From contig NZ_CP154631.1 of the NCBI RefSeq assembly GCF_039555755.1, positions 1,302,001 through 1,366,000 on the forward strand: a stretch of DNA of 64,000 nucleotides, in the 5' to 3' direction. Shown here piece after piece: positions 7,372 to 16,888 of the stretch; the first letter of the stretch is position 1; each line of letters begins with the position of its first letter. The notes beneath the pieces are model-generated. The model was not told the DNA's origin, did not search any database, and saw nothing but the letters and a program-made list of their open reading frames with translations. A program made the translations under genes and the position numbers. Source of the stretch: Pseudomonas sediminis. GTDB lineage: Bacteria > Pseudomonadota > Gammaproteobacteria > Pseudomonadales > Pseudomonadaceae.

Positions 7372-9195
7372 TCAAGCCTTGTTGGCTTTCTTGGCAGCGC
7401 GGGTGCGCTCGCCTTCGTCGAGGATCTTCTTGCGCAGACGGATCGACTTCGGCGTCACTTCGCACAGCTCGTCATCCTGGATGAACTCCAGAGCCTGCTC
7501 CAGGGTGAAGCGAACCGGCGGTACCAGGGCGATGGTTTCATCCTTGCCCGAAGCACGCATGTTGTCGAGCTTCTTGCCCTTGGTGGGGTTGACGCCCAGG
7601 TCGTTGTCGCGGCTGTTCAGGCCGATGATCTGACCGTTGTAGATTTCCTGGCCGTGCTCGATGAACAGCTTGCCGCGCGCCTGCAGGGTTTCCAGGGAGT
7701 AGGTCAGCGCCTTGCCGGTATCGATCGACACCAGTACGCCGTTCTGACGGCCAGACATGGTGCCCGGCTTAACGGTGTCGTAACGGTCGAAGATCGAGGT
7801 CAGGATGCCGGCACCGTTGGTCAGGGTCAGGAACTGGTTACGGAAACCGATCAGACCGCGAGCCGGGATGTTGTATTCCAGGCGCACACGGCCTTTGCCG
7901 TCCGGCGCCATGTTGGTCAGGTCGCCCTTACGCAGGCCCATCTCTTCCATGACCTTGCCCTGGGATTCTTCCGGGATGTCGATGGTGACGTTCTCGTACG
8001 GCTCCTGCTTGACGCCGTTGACTTCACGGATGATCACTTCCGGACGGCCGACGCCCATTTCGAAGCCTTCGCGGCGCATGGTTTCGATCAGTACCGAGAG
8101 GTGCAGCTCGCCACGACCGGAGACCTTGAACTTGTCGGCGCTGTCGCCCTCTTCAACGCGCAGGGCCACGTTGTACAGCAGCTCCTTGTCCAGACGCTCC
8201 TTGATGTTGCGGCTGGTGACAAACTTGCCTTCCTTGCCGCAGAACGGCGAATCGTTGACCTGGAAGGTCATCGACACGGTCGGCTCGTCGACGGTCAGCG
8301 GCTTCATCGCCTCGACATGGTTGATGTCGCACAGGGTGTCGGAGATGAACAGCTGGTCCATGCCGCTGACGCAGACGATGTCACCGGCGGTGGCTTCTTC
8401 GACGTCTACGCGGTGCAGGCCGTGGTGGCCCATCAGCTTGAGGATACGGCCGTTACGCTTCTTGCCGTCGACGTCGATGGCCACTACCGGCGTGTTCGGC
8501 TTGACGCGACCACGGGCGATACGGCCGACACCGATGATGCCGAGGAAGCTGTTGTAGTCCAGCGCGGAGATCTGCATCTGGAACGGGCCGTCGAGGTCGA
8601 CGTTCGGCGCCGGCACGTGGTCGACGATGGCCTGGTACAGCGGGGTCAGGTCTTCGGCCATGGCGGTGTGGTCGAGACCGGCGATGCCGTTCAGGGCGCT
8701 GGCGTAGACGACCTGGAAGTCGAGTTGCTCATCGGTGGCGCCGAGGTTATCGAACAGGTCGAAGATCTGATCCATGACCCAGTCAGGACGCGCGCCCGGA
8801 CGGTCGATCTTGTTGATCACGACGATCGGCTTGAGGCCGGCTTCGAAGGCCTTCTTGGTCACGAAGCGGGTTTGCGGCATCGGGCCGTCCTGGGCATCAA
8901 CGACCAGCAGTACGGAGTCGACCATGGACATCACCCGCTCTACTTCACCGCCGAAGTCGGCGTGGCCGGGGGTGTCGACGATGTTGATGCGGTAGTCGTT
9001 CCACTTGATGGCGGTGTTCTTGGCCAGAATGGTGATGCCGCGCTCTTTTTCCTGGTCGTTGCTGTCCATCACGCGCTCGTCGTTGAGCTCGTTACGCTCC
9101 AGGGTGCCGGATTGACGCAGCAGGGCGTCGACGAGGGTGGTTTTGCCATGGTCGACGTGGGCGATGATGGCGATGTTGCGCAGTTTTTCGATCAC
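7372..9195 (-). CDS. typA: Ribosome-associated GTPase TypA/BipA
   Basis: Translational GTPase of the EF-G/LepA class that binds 70S ribosomes and supports 50S assembly and stress growth. Starting at the GTG at 9195 gives [20 protein letters not shown] and 607 residues, the family length; longer readings run into the upstream inverted-repeat element and are rejected. G1 is AHVDHGKT (12-19), G3 DTPGHAD (74-80), G4 [10 protein letters not shown]. The C-terminal BipA domain ends in lysine-rich [19 protein letters not shown]. The ribosome binding site is weak (GAG about 10 bases upstream). A 154-bp MITE-like element sits 83 bases before the start and may influence its promoter. Confidence 0.96.
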   Translation of the reverse strand: MIEKLRNIAIIAHVDHGKTTLVDALLRQSGTLERNELNDERVMDSNDQEKERGITILAKNTAIKWNDYRINIVDTPGHADFGGEVERVMSMVDSVLLVVDAQDGPMPQTRFVTKKAFEAGLKPIVVINKIDRPGARPDWVMDQIFDLFDNLGATDEQLDFQVVYASALNGIAGLDHTAMAEDLTPLYQAIVDHVPAPNVDLDGPFQMQISALDYNSFLGIIGVGRIARGRVKPNTPVVAIDVDGKKRNGRILKLMGHHGLHRVDVEEATAGDIVCVSGMDQLFISDTLCDINHVEAMKPLTVDEPTVSMTFQVNDSPFCGKEGKFVTSRNIKERLDKELLYNVALRVEEGDSADKFKVSGRGELHLSVLIETMRREGFEMGVGRPEVIIREVNGVKQEPYENVTIDIPEESQGKVMEEMGLRKGDLTNMAPDGKGRVRLEYNIPARGLIGFRNQFLTLTNGAGILTSIFDRYDTVKPGTMSGRQNGVLVSIDTGKALTYSLETLQARGKLFIEHGQEIYNGQIIGLNSRDNDLGVNPTKGKKLDNMRASGKDETIALVPPVRFTLEQALEFIQDDELCEVTPKSIRLRKKILDEGERTRAAKKANKA

Positions 9196-9277
9196 TGTAT
9201 GTATCTCGATCAGAGGATTCGGTGTGTCGCCCAGCCTGGACGACGAATATGTAGAAACTGGGATCAGCGAGCTGATC

Positions 9278-9431
9278 GGGGCACCTCTAAAAACGTAGGC
9301 GAGGCAGTCAGTGCAAGGCAGAAACAAGCGAAAAACGGTCGGAGTCGCGCTCGACTTTACGAGCTATGTGAGCATTTTAAGCTTGTTTTTAACGCAGCAA
9401 TGACAACGCAGGTAGTTTTTAGAGGTGCCCC
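9278..9431. mobile_element. 154-bp MITE-like element with 17-bp perfect terminal inverted repeats
   Basis: GGGGCACCTCTAAAAAC (9278-9294) and its exact reverse complement (9415-9431) bound a non-coding 154-bp segment. Inside lies a second inverted pair, AAACAAGC (9322-9329) / GCTTGTTT (9381-9388), so the whole could fold as a nested hairpin. There is no transposase and I see no target-site duplication. The A/T-rich interior differs from the flanks. It separates thiI from typA. It resembles short palindromic elements that recur in Pseudomonas genomes and would need a transposase in trans. A diverged relative may lie at 48969-49110. Confidence 0.75.
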
Positions 9432-9479
9432 GGGTCGGGAGGGCGATGGCGGATACTGCCGCCATTAAGCCCCGGCGTC

Positions 9480-10934
9480 TTATGTCGGACGATAAACGCG
9501 CACATTGGCATGCCCCTCGCTCAGCAGGTGATGGGCATGCAGGCGGCTCATGACGCCCTTGTCGCAATACAGCAGGTACTGGCGGTTCTCATCCAGTTCC
9601 TTGAATTTGTTGTTCAAAGCATAGAACGGCAGCGCCTGCACCTCGATACCCGGCACGTCGAGCGGCTCGTCTTCAGCGGCGTCGGGGTGGCGAATGTCGA
9701 TGACGATCTGCCCGGCCAGTGCTTCGCGCACTTCCTCGACCTGCACGTCCTTGCCCAGTTCGTCGATCACGCGGTCGATGGGCAGTTGAGTCGCGCGTTC
9801 GAGGGCGCGTTCGAGGATGGCCATGTCGAACTGCGCCTCCTCGTGCTCGATGCGGTAACCGCGCGCCTTGGTGGTCGGGTTGACCGAGATCACGCCGCAG
9901 TACTCGGGCATGTTCTTGGCGAACTCGGCGGTACCGATTTGCGTGGCGGTGTCGATGATGTCCTGCTTGTGGCTGGCAATCAGCGGGCGCATGACCAGCA
10001 TGTCGGTCGCCGAATCGATCACCGCCAGGTTGGTCAGAGTCTGGCTCGACACCTGGCTGATCGCCTCGCCGGTGACCAGCGCTTCGATCTGCAGTTTTTC
10101 GGCAACACGGGTGGCGGCGCGCAGCATCATGCGCTTGAGGATCACACCCATCTGGCTGTTGTCGACCTTACCGAGAATCTCGCCGACCACTTCCTCGAAC
10201 GGCACGCTGACGAACAGCACACGCTGCGAGCGGCCGAACTTCTGCCATATATAGTGCGCCACTTCCATCACGCCCAGTTCATGGGCACGGCCACCGAGAT
10301 TGAAGAAGCAGAAGTGGCTGACCAGGCCGCGGCGCATCATCTGATAGGCCGCGACGGTGGAGTCGAAGCCGCCGCTCATCAGCACCAGGGTCTGTTCCAA
10401 CGAGCCCAGCGGGTAACCGCCGAGGCCTTCGTGGCGGTTATGCACCACGAAGAGGCGCTGGTCGCGAATTTCCATGCGCACTTCGACGTCCGGTTTCTTC
10501 AGGTCGATACCGGCTGCACCGCACTCCTGACGCAGACGTGAACCAACATGGCGTTCGACATCGATTGAGCTGAACGCGTGCTTGCCGCCACGCTTGCAAC
10601 GCACGGCGAAGATCTTGCCCGGCAACTGGTCGGCGTAGTGGCGCTTGCAGTGTTCGGTGATCTCGTCCAGATCGCCCAGCGGGTACTCATTCACCTCGAG
10701 GAACAGACCAATGCCCGGCGTGTTGCGCAGGCGTTCGGTCATCTCGGCCAGCAGCTTGGGATCGTCCAGGTCGGTCTCGACCTCGAGGTTATCCCAGACA
10801 CCCGTGACCCGCAGAGCAGGGTCAAGATCACGCAGCACGGAGCGAATGTTCTTCCCCAACTGGCGAATGAACTGCTTGCGCACCGGGCGGCTCTTGATGG
10901 TGATTTCCGGGAAAACTTTGACGATCAGCTTCAT
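9480..10934 (-). CDS. thiI: tRNA 4-thiouridine synthase with rhodanese domain
   Basis: Sulfurtransferase that makes 4-thiouridine at tRNA position 8 and, in some bacteria, passes sulfur to ThiS for thiazole synthesis. The start at 10934 gives [20 protein letters not shown] and 484 residues. Order: ferredoxin-like and THUMP domains (about 1-165), PP-loop ATP pyrophosphatase with SGGFDS (187-192), and a C-terminal rhodanese domain whose persulfide cysteine is Cys457 (LLYCDKGV). The partner cysteine is in MPEYCGV. The domain set is the long, catalytically complete form. thiS and thiG lie 24 kb away in the same window. Confidence 0.96.
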   Translation of the reverse strand: MKLIVKVFPEITIKSRPVRKQFIRQLGKNIRSVLRDLDPALRVTGVWDNLEVETDLDDPKLLAEMTERLRNTPGIGLFLEVNEYPLGDLDEITEHCKRHYADQLPGKIFAVRCKRGGKHAFSSIDVERHVGSRLRQECGAAGIDLKKPDVEVRMEIRDQRLFVVHNRHEGLGGYPLGSLEQTLVLMSGGFDSTVAAYQMMRRGLVSHFCFFNLGGRAHELGVMEVAHYIWQKFGRSQRVLFVSVPFEEVVGEILGKVDNSQMGVILKRMMLRAATRVAEKLQIEALVTGEAISQVSSQTLTNLAVIDSATDMLVMRPLIASHKQDIIDTATQIGTAEFAKNMPEYCGVISVNPTTKARGYRIEHEEAQFDMAILERALERATQLPIDRVIDELGKDVQVEEVREALAGQIVIDIRHPDAAEDEPLDVPGIEVQALPFYALNNKFKELDENRQYLLYCDKGVMSRLHAHHLLSEGHANVRVYRPT

Positions 10935-11029
10935 GAATAGGCCGCCCGCTTGGGGGACGAAAAAACAGGGGCGCGGATTATAGCGGAAATTGTTCAAGCT
11001 TTGACCAAAAATACTGCAACCCCAAGTTG

Positions 11030-11078
11030 GCGCACCAAAATAGGCCTTTTCCATAAACAGCAGCCCTTAAATGGTGCA
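11030..11078. promoter_or_regulatory. Two NtrC-like enhancer sites upstream of glnA
   Basis: GCGCACCAAAATAGGCC (11030-11046) matches the NtrC dyad (GCACCA-N3-TGGTGC) well in its left half. ATGGTGCA (11071-11078) is an exact right half, with a poorer left half. They lie about 75-120 bases upstream of the -24 element, the usual enhancer range. Assignment is by pattern and by the ntrBC genes downstream. Confidence 0.55.
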
Positions 11079-11150
11079 AATATCTCCGCGGAATCGGCGC
11101 GCAGCCGGCGTAGCGCCTGAGTTTCGCGGCCTCTGCCCAATAAAGGGCAC

Positions 11151-11166
11151 TGGCATGCAATTTGCT
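11151..11166 (+). promoter_or_regulatory. Sigma-54 promoter of glnA
   Basis: TGGCATGCAATTTGCT has the invariant GG (11152-11153), exactly ten bases, then GC (11164-11165), with TGGCA and TTGCT matching the -24/-12 consensus. Predicted transcription start is near 11177, about 87 bases before the glnA start. Confidence 0.8.
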
Positions 11167-11263
11167 CCCTTGTGAGGCAGGTCGCCCTGAAGGACTATCC
11201 CGCCGGGCTTCACCGCACATATCGGGGCTCCACGAAGCGAGCCTTTTCCATCTGGAGGACAAC

Positions 11264-12670
11264 ATGTCTAAGGCTGTTCAACTGATCAAAGAACACGACG
11301 TGAAGTGGGTAGACCTGCGCTTCACCGACACCAAGGGCAAGCAGCACCACGTGACCATGCCGGCCCGTGACGCCCTGGACGAAGATTTCTTCGAGCACGG
11401 CAAGATGTTCGATGGCTCGTCTATCCATGGCTGGAAAGGCATCGAAGCCTCCGACATGATCCTGATGCCGGTCGACGAAACTTCGGTACTGGACCCGTTC
11501 ACCGAAGAGCCGACCCTGATCATCGTTTGCGACATCATCGAGCCAAGCACCATGCAGGGCTACGATCGTGACCCGCGCTCGATCGCCAAGCGTGCCGAAG
11601 AGTTCCTGAAAACCACCGGCATCGGTGACACCGTATTCGTCGGCCCGGAGCCCGAGTTCTTCATCTTCGACGAAGTGAAGTTCAAGTCCGACATCTCCGG
11701 CTCGATGTTCAAGATCTACTCCGAGCAAGGCTCCTGGATGACCGACCAGGACGTGGAAGGCGGCAACAAAGGCCACCGTCCGGCCGTCAAAGGTGGTTAC
11801 TTCCCGGTTCCGCCGTGCGACCACGACCACGAAATCCGTACTGCCATGTGTAATGCCATGGAAGAAATGGGTCTGGTCGTCGAAGTACACCACCACGAAG
11901 TGGCCACTGCCGGTCAGAACGAAATCGGCGTGAAGTTCAACACCCTGGTCGCCAAGGCTGACGAAGTTCAGACCCTGAAGTACTGCGTGCACAACGTGGC
12001 CGACGCCTACGGCAAGACCGCTACCTTCATGCCCAAGCCCCTGTACGGCGACAACGGTTCGGGCATGCACGTGCACATGTCGATCTCCAAGGACGGCAAG
12101 AACACCTTCGCAGGCGAAGGCTATGCCGGTCTGTCCGAGACCGCCCTGTACTTCATCGGCGGCATCATCAAGCACGGTAAGGCCCTGAACGGCTTCACCA
12201 ACCCGTCGACCAACTCCTACAAGCGCCTGGTTCCGGGCTTCGAAGCGCCGGTCATGCTGGCCTACTCGGCTCGCAACCGCAGCGCTTCGATCCGTATTCC
12301 GTACGTTTCCAGCCCGAAAGCCCGCCGTATCGAAGCGCGCTTCCCGGACCCGGCTGCCAACCCGTACCTGTGCTTCGCTGCACTGCTGATGGCCGGTCTG
12401 GACGGTATCCAGAACAAGATCCACCCGGGCGATGCCGCCGACAAGAACCTGTACGACCTGCCGCCGGAAGAAGGCAAGCTGATCCCGCAGGTCTGCGGCA
12501 GCCTGAAAGAAGCCCTGGAAGAGCTGGACAAGGGCCGCGCGTTCCTGACCAAGGGCGGCGTGTTCTCCGACGACTTCATCGATGCCTACATCGAGCTGAA
12601 GTCCGAAGAAGAAATCAAGGTACGTACCTTCGTACACCCGCTGGAATACGACCTGTACTACAGCGTCTAA
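11264..12670 (+). CDS. glnA: Glutamine synthetase type I
   Basis: Dodecameric cytoplasmic enzyme that makes glutamine from glutamate, ammonia and ATP, the main ammonia-assimilation step. The start at 11264 ([20 protein letters not shown]) follows GGAGG and gives 468 residues. Metal and substrate blocks are present ([35 protein letters not shown]). Tyr397 in [10 protein letters not shown] is the adenylylation target used by GlnE, so post-translational control is retained. Upstream are a sigma-54 promoter and NtrC-like sites. A strong terminator follows, separating it from the DUF4124 genes and ntrBC. Confidence 0.98.
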   Translation: MSKAVQLIKEHDVKWVDLRFTDTKGKQHHVTMPARDALDEDFFEHGKMFDGSSIHGWKGIEASDMILMPVDETSVLDPFTEEPTLIIVCDIIEPSTMQGYDRDPRSIAKRAEEFLKTTGIGDTVFVGPEPEFFIFDEVKFKSDISGSMFKIYSEQGSWMTDQDVEGGNKGHRPAVKGGYFPVPPCDHDHEIRTAMCNAMEEMGLVVEVHHHEVATAGQNEIGVKFNTLVAKADEVQTLKYCVHNVADAYGKTATFMPKPLYGDNGSGMHVHMSISKDGKNTFAGEGYAGLSETALYFIGGIIKHGKALNGFTNPSTNSYKRLVPGFEAPVMLAYSARNRSASIRIPYVSSPKARRIEARFPDPAANPYLCFAALLMAGLDGIQNKIHPGDAADKNLYDLPPEEGKLIPQVCGSLKEALEELDKGRAFLTKGGVFSDDFIDAYIELKSEEEIKVRTFVHPLEYDLYYSV

Positions 12671-12702
12671 GCCAGTCTGCGCCGCCTCGTGCGGCGCTTT
12701 CG

Positions 12703-12737
12703 AAAGCCCCGCCCGGCTCTGCCTGGCGGGGCTTTTT
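12703..12737 (+). terminator. Intrinsic terminator of glnA
   Basis: AAAGCCCCGCC (12703-12713) pairs with GGCGGGGCTTT (12725-12735) and continues into T's. A smaller GCGCCGC/GCGGCGC hairpin precedes it at about 12679-12697. Confidence 0.9.
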
Positions 12738-12906
12738 CATTTTCCGCCGCAGGGTACGCCGTGCGTACCGAGAGCCCGAGCCCTACGCAATCGTCTCAAT
12801 GACCGGTGCCGATTTGTAGCCAAACATCACAGCCATAGCGCCCTGCGCTTGCCAGGAACCGATAGCAGTGCAAGGCTTAGCGCATCACCCGCGGAAGGAT
12901 CGGCCC

Positions 12907-13467
12907 ATGCGCCCGTTACTCGCCTGCCTGCTGCTCGCCCTGGCCCTGCCGGCCAGTGCGCAGATCTACAAATACGCCGACGCCAACGGCAACACGGTCT
13001 TCACCAATCAGCCACCCGATGGCACGGCCGCCGAAAGCGTCAACCTGCCCCCGACCAACACGGTGGAGATGCAGACGCCGAGCATTCCTGCGACCGACAA
13101 CACGCCAGCGCAGAGCGAAGCGCCCTACTCGGTGCTGAGCCTCACCGGCATCCCTGACGACGAAGCGATGCGCGCCAACAACGGCACCTTCATCGTCGGC
13201 GTGAACATTCAGCCGCGCCTGCAGCCCGGCCACCAGCTACGCCTGATTCTCGATGGCGAGCCATACGGCCAGGCCAGCAACGTACCGAGCCTGCAACTGA
13301 CCAACCTTGACCGTGGCGCACACAGCCTGGCGGTAGCAGTGGTGGCCGGCGAACGCATCGTCCAGCAGAGCGCTACCGAAACCTTTACCGTGCAGCGCAT
13401 CAGCGTCAACAGCCCTGCTCGCCCACCGGCCACGCCACCGCGCCCGACCCCAAGACCGACGAACTGA
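12907..13467 (+). CDS. Secreted DUF4124 protein, first of a tandem pair
   Basis: A 186-residue exported protein of unknown function. The start at 12907 follows GGAAGGA. The signal peptide MRPLLACLLLALALPASA is cleaved before QIYKYADANGNTVFTNQPP, the DUF4124 hallmark. A central region resembles an immunoglobulin-like beta fold (GTFIVGVNIQPRLQPGHQLRL, LDGEPYGQ, LTNLDRGAHSL), followed by a Pro/Arg-rich tail. It shares this plan with the next gene, so the two arose by duplication. It lies between glnA and ntrB, which suggests but does not prove a link to nitrogen status. Confidence 0.88.
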   Translation: MRPLLACLLLALALPASAQIYKYADANGNTVFTNQPPDGTAAESVNLPPTNTVEMQTPSIPATDNTPAQSEAPYSVLSLTGIPDDEAMRANNGTFIVGVNIQPRLQPGHQLRLILDGEPYGQASNVPSLQLTNLDRGAHSLAVAVVAGERIVQQSATETFTVQRISVNSPARPPATPPRPTPRPTN

Positions 13468-13472
13468 CCACG

Positions 13473-14087
13473 ATGCGTGCACTGCTGCTCTGCCTGCTGT
13501 TCATCACCCAAACGGCTTTGGCTCAGGTCTATACCTACATCGACGCCGAAGGTAACCGTGTATTCACCGACAAACCACGCAACAGCAATGCCGAGCGGGT
13601 GATGCTGGCGCCGTCCAACAGCGCGGCTCTGAATCACCCCACACCCACGGTGCGCGTTGCCCCGCCTGCCGTCACCAAACCGACCGTGCATTACCAGGTA
13701 CTGCGCATCCTCGTGCCGGAGCCGGATGCCTCGATTCACAACGGCTCAGGCGACATGATCGTCACCCTCAACAGCGAGCCGGGCCTACTGCCCGGCCACA
13801 GCTACCGCCTGCTGCTGGACGGCGAACCCCAGGGCGAGATCAGCCGCAGCCCGGTGTTCTCCCTGCAGCACGTCGACCGCGGCACGCACCAACTGGTGGC
13901 AGAAATCATCGACTCCGCCGGGCTCATCGTCGAGCGCACGCCGGCACAGCCCTTCCACATGCACCGCATGAGCCTGGCGCAGAAGCGCAAGGTCAACCCG
14001 TGCAAGAAAGATGAATACGGCGTTCGCCCCGAGTGCCCGCTGAAAGACAAGCCCAAGGAAAAGGCCAGCATCCTTCCTTTCCTCTGA
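13473..14087 (+). CDS. Secreted DUF4124 protein, second of a tandem pair
   Basis: A 204-residue paralogue of the preceding protein, starting five bases after its stop with no strong ribosome binding site of its own, so it is probably translationally coupled. The signal peptide (about 1-17, ending ALA) is followed by QVYTYIDAEGNRVFTDKP, the DUF4124 motif. The beta-rich middle matches the first protein (NSEPGLLPGHSYRL, LLDGEPQGE, LQHVDRGTHQL). The tail differs: Lys-rich with two cysteines (NPCKKDEYGVRPECP). Function unknown; a periplasmic binding or envelope role is plausible. Confidence 0.88.
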   Translation: MRALLLCLLFITQTALAQVYTYIDAEGNRVFTDKPRNSNAERVMLAPSNSAALNHPTPTVRVAPPAVTKPTVHYQVLRILVPEPDASIHNGSGDMIVTLNSEPGLLPGHSYRLLLDGEPQGEISRSPVFSLQHVDRGTHQLVAEIIDSAGLIVERTPAQPFHMHRMSLAQKRKVNPCKKDEYGVRPECPLKDKPKEKASILPFL

Positions 14088-14091
14088 AAGC

Positions 14092-14116
14092 AGATTGCAC
14101 CTTAATGATGCAATCT
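14092..14116. promoter_or_regulatory. NtrC-like palindrome upstream of ntrB
   Basis: AGATTGCA, nine bases, TGCAATCT: a perfect 8-bp dyad containing TGCACC and ATGCA, close to the NtrC consensus TGCACC-N-GGTGCA. A further GCGCACCA half-site lies at about 14118-14125. It sits roughly 115 bases upstream of a sigma-54 promoter. The A/T-rich spacer and lack of a T-run argue against a terminator. Confidence 0.5.
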
Positions 14117-14228
14117 GGCGCACCACCTCCTAAGCTCTCCCTGTTTTGGGTCGCTTTTCCCCGCCCGGCCTCGCCCCAGCACCACCAAAACCTGGCAGAC
14201 CGCACAAATAATGCGTCTTTTCGGGGCC

Positions 14229-14247
14229 TTGGTTTGCTTCTTGCATT
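14229..14247 (+). promoter_or_regulatory. Candidate sigma-54 promoter of ntrBC
   Basis: TTGGTTTGCTTCTTGCATT has GG (14231-14232), exactly ten bases, GC (14243-14244) and the TTGCA -12 element. Transcription would start near 14256, about 20 bases before the ntrB start. With the palindrome upstream it suggests NtrC autoregulation. Confidence 0.55.
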
Positions 14248-14276
14248 TTCCTGCCTATCGCCGGAACGCACTGCCT

Positions 14277-15365
14277 ATGACCATCAACGACGCGCTGCAC
14301 CGCCTGCTACTCGACAATCTGACCACCGCCACCCTGCTGCTCAACAGCCAGCTGTGCCTTGAGTACATGAACCCGGCGGCGGAAATGCTCCTGGCCGTCA
14401 GCGGCCAACGCAGCCACGGTCAGTTCATCAGCGACCTGTTCACCGAATCGCCCGAGGCGCTGTCATCCTTGCGCCAGGCGGTGGAACAGGCGCACCCATT
14501 CAACAAGCGCGAAGCCGTATTGACCTCGGTCACCGGCCAGACGCTGACCGTGGACTACGCGGTAACACCGCTGTTCAGCATGGGCGAGACCCTGCTGCTG
14601 CTGGAAGTGCACCCGCGCGACCGCCTGCTGCGCATCACCAAGGAAGAGGCGCAGCTGTCCAAGCAGGAAACCACCAAACTGCTGGTGCGCGGCCTGGCCC
14701 ACGAAATCAAGAATCCGCTCGGCGGCATTCGCGGTGCGGCGCAACTGCTGTCGCGCGAACTGCCCAACGAAGAGCTCAAGGACTACACCAACGTCATCAT
14801 CGAAGAGGCCGACCGCTTGCGTAACCTGGTCGACCGCATGCTCGGCTCGAACAAGTTGCCGTCGCTGTCGATGACCAACGTGCACGAGGTGCTGGAGCGC
14901 GTCGCCAACCTGATTGAGGCGGAAAGCCAAGGCAGCATCACCTTGGTACGCGACTACGACCCAAGCATTCCAGATCTGCTGATCGACCGTGAGCAGATGA
15001 TCCAGGCCGTGCTCAATATCGTGCGCAACGCCATGCAGGCCATCGCCGGGCAGAAGCATGACATGGGCCTCGGGCGCATCAGCCTGCGTACCCGCACCCT
15101 GCGCCAGTTCACCATTGGCCATACGCGCCATCGCCTGGTGGTCAAGGTCGAGATCATCGACAACGGTCCCGGCATTCCGCCGGAACTGCAGGAAACCATC
15201 TTCTATCCCATGGTCAGCGGTCGTGCCGACGGCACCGGCCTGGGCCTGGCCATCACCCAGAACATCATCAGCCAGCACCAGGGGCTGATCGAGTGCGAGA
15301 GCTATCCCGGCCACACCGTATTCTCGATCTTCCTACCGCTGGAACAAGGAGCGCCCACGCCATGA
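14277..15365 (+). CDS. ntrB: Nitrogen regulation sensor kinase NtrB
   Basis: Cytoplasmic histidine kinase/phosphatase (also called GlnL) that, under PII control, phosphorylates NtrC when nitrogen is limiting. The start at 14277 gives MTINDALHRLLLDNLTTATL and 362 residues. An N-terminal PAS domain spans about 5-110. The H-box is LVRGLAHEIKNPLGG with His142. N-box NIVRNAMQAI and G-boxes DNGPGIPP and GTGLGLAI complete the ATP-binding domain. No membrane segments, as expected. Its TGA overlaps the ATG of ntrC (ATGA), so the two are coupled. Confidence 0.97.
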   Translation: MTINDALHRLLLDNLTTATLLLNSQLCLEYMNPAAEMLLAVSGQRSHGQFISDLFTESPEALSSLRQAVEQAHPFNKREAVLTSVTGQTLTVDYAVTPLFSMGETLLLLEVHPRDRLLRITKEEAQLSKQETTKLLVRGLAHEIKNPLGGIRGAAQLLSRELPNEELKDYTNVIIEEADRLRNLVDRMLGSNKLPSLSMTNVHEVLERVANLIEAESQGSITLVRDYDPSIPDLLIDREQMIQAVLNIVRNAMQAIAGQKHDMGLGRISLRTRTLRQFTIGHTRHRLVVKVEIIDNGPGIPPELQETIFYPMVSGRADGTGLGLAITQNIISQHQGLIECESYPGHTVFSIFLPLEQGAPTP

Positions 15366-16795
15366 GCCGCAGTGAAACCGTCTGGATTGTCGACGACGAT
15401 CGTTCCATCCGCTGGGTACTGGAAAAGGCCCTGCAACAGGAAGGCATGACCACCCAGAGTTTCGACAGTGCCGACGGTGTACTCGCCCGCCTGACCCGCC
15501 AACAGCCGGACGTGATCATCTCCGACATCCGCATGCCCGGAGCCAGCGGCCTCGACCTGCTGGCACGCATCCGCGAGCTGTATCCACGCTTGCCGGTGAT
15601 CATCATGACCGCGCATTCGGACCTGGACAGCGCAGTAGCCAGTTACCAGGGCGGCGCCTTCGAGTACCTGCCCAAGCCGTTCGACGTCGACGAGGCCGTT
15701 TCACTGGTCAAGCGCGCCTTCCAGCATGCTCAGGAACAGCAGAGCCTGGCCGTACCGGCGGCACAGGCGCGCACTCCGGAAATCATCGGTGAAGCACCAG
15801 CGATGCAGGAGGTGTTCCGCGCTATTGGCCGCTTGAGCCACTCCAATATCACCGTGCTGATCAACGGCGAATCCGGTACGGGTAAAGAGCTGGTGGCGCA
15901 CGCCCTGCACCGCCATAGCCCACGCGCAGCAGCGCCGTTCATTGCCCTGAACATGGCGGCAATTCCCAAGGACCTGATGGAGTCCGAGCTGTTCGGCCAC
16001 GAGAAAGGCGCCTTCACCGGCGCGGCCAACCAGCGTCGCGGCCGTTTCGAACAGGCCGATGGCGGCACCCTGTTCCTCGACGAAATCGGCGACATGCCGG
16101 CTGACACTCAGACTCGTCTGCTGCGCGTATTGGCCGATGGCGAGTTCTACCGCGTTGGTGGTCACACCCCGGTGAAGGTGGACGTGCGCATCATCGCCGC
16201 CACCCACCAGAACCTGGAAACCCTGGTGACAGCCGGCAAGTTCCGTGAAGACCTGTTCCACCGCCTCAACGTCATCCGCATTCACATCCCCCGCCTGGCC
16301 GATCGCCGCGAGGACATCCCGACCCTGGCCCACCACTTCCTCGCCCGCGCCGCGCAGGAACTGGCGGTGGAGCCGAAATTGCTCAAGAGCGAAACCGAGG
16401 ACTACCTCAAGCACCTGCCCTGGCCGGGCAACGTGCGCCAGTTGGAGAACACCTGCCGCTGGATCACCGTCATGGCCTCGGGGCGCGAGGTGCATGTCGA
16501 CGACCTGCCACCGGAACTGCTGACCCAGCCGCAGGACGCCGCGCCGGTGACCAACTGGGAGCAGGCGCTGCGCCTGTGGGCCGATCAGGCCCTGGCGCGT
16601 GGTCAGTCCAACCTGCTCGATGTCGCCGTGCCGGCCTTCGAGCGGATCATGATCGAGACCGCGCTCAAACACACCGCTGGCCGCCGCCGCGATGCGGCCC
16701 TGCTGCTGGGCTGGGGGCGTAACACCCTGACGCGCAAGATCAAGGAACTGGGCATGAAGGTCGACGGCGGGGACGATGACGACGGCGACGACTGA
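15362..16795 (+). CDS. ntrC: Nitrogen regulation response regulator NtrC
   Basis: Sigma-54 enhancer-binding activator (GlnG) of nitrogen genes such as glnA. The start at 15362 overlaps the ntrB stop and gives 477 residues. The receiver domain has acidic Asp12/Asp13, phospho-acceptor Asp55 (IISDIRMPG) and Lys105. The AAA+ domain has Walker A GESGTGKE (169-176) and the sigma-54-contacting GAFTGA (216-221). A C-terminal Fis-type helix-turn-helix lies near AALLLGWGRNTLTRKIKEL. The tail is Asp-rich. A terminator follows. Confidence 0.97.
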   Translation: MSRSETVWIVDDDRSIRWVLEKALQQEGMTTQSFDSADGVLARLTRQQPDVIISDIRMPGASGLDLLARIRELYPRLPVIIMTAHSDLDSAVASYQGGAFEYLPKPFDVDEAVSLVKRAFQHAQEQQSLAVPAAQARTPEIIGEAPAMQEVFRAIGRLSHSNITVLINGESGTGKELVAHALHRHSPRAAAPFIALNMAAIPKDLMESELFGHEKGAFTGAANQRRGRFEQADGGTLFLDEIGDMPADTQTRLLRVLADGEFYRVGGHTPVKVDVRIIAATHQNLETLVTAGKFREDLFHRLNVIRIHIPRLADRREDIPTLAHHFLARAAQELAVEPKLLKSETEDYLKHLPWPGNVRQLENTCRWITVMASGREVHVDDLPPELLTQPQDAAPVTNWEQALRLWADQALARGQSNLLDVAVPAFERIMIETALKHTAGRRRDAALLLGWGRNTLTRKIKELGMKVDGGDDDDGDD

Positions 16796-16811
16796 TCCCG
16801 CCAGCGCTACG

Positions 16812-16841
16812 AAAAAAGGGCATTCCGTGGGATGCCCTTTT
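16812..16841 (+). terminator. Intrinsic terminator of ntrBC
   Basis: AAAAGGGCAT (16814-16823) pairs with ATGCCCTTTT (16832-16841), then TCATTTT. It may also serve the converging TM2 gene because the stem is flanked by A's on the left. Confidence 0.85.
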
Positions 16842-16888
16842 CATTTTCCCCGGAGTGCATCCGGGCAACGGCGCTTGATTCCCCTGAC

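Larger units (their letters stand above)
10935..11263. other. Divergent thiI/glnA intergenic region
   Basis: This 329-bp gap between divergent thiI and glnA holds the sigma-54 promoter and NtrC-like sites described separately, and GGAGG just before the glnA start. No open reading frame in it is credible. No clear thiI promoter was identified. Confidence 0.7.

Noticed and set aside
7276..9468. 730-codon open frame on the plus strand opposite typA
   Set aside because: A high-GC antisense shadow of a full TypA protein; no ribosome binding site, no family resemblance, and it runs into the MITE-like element.
16840..16866. CCCGGAGTGCATCCGGG hairpin as a second ntrC terminator
   Set aside because: Short stem with no T-run, downstream of a much better terminator at 16812-16841.
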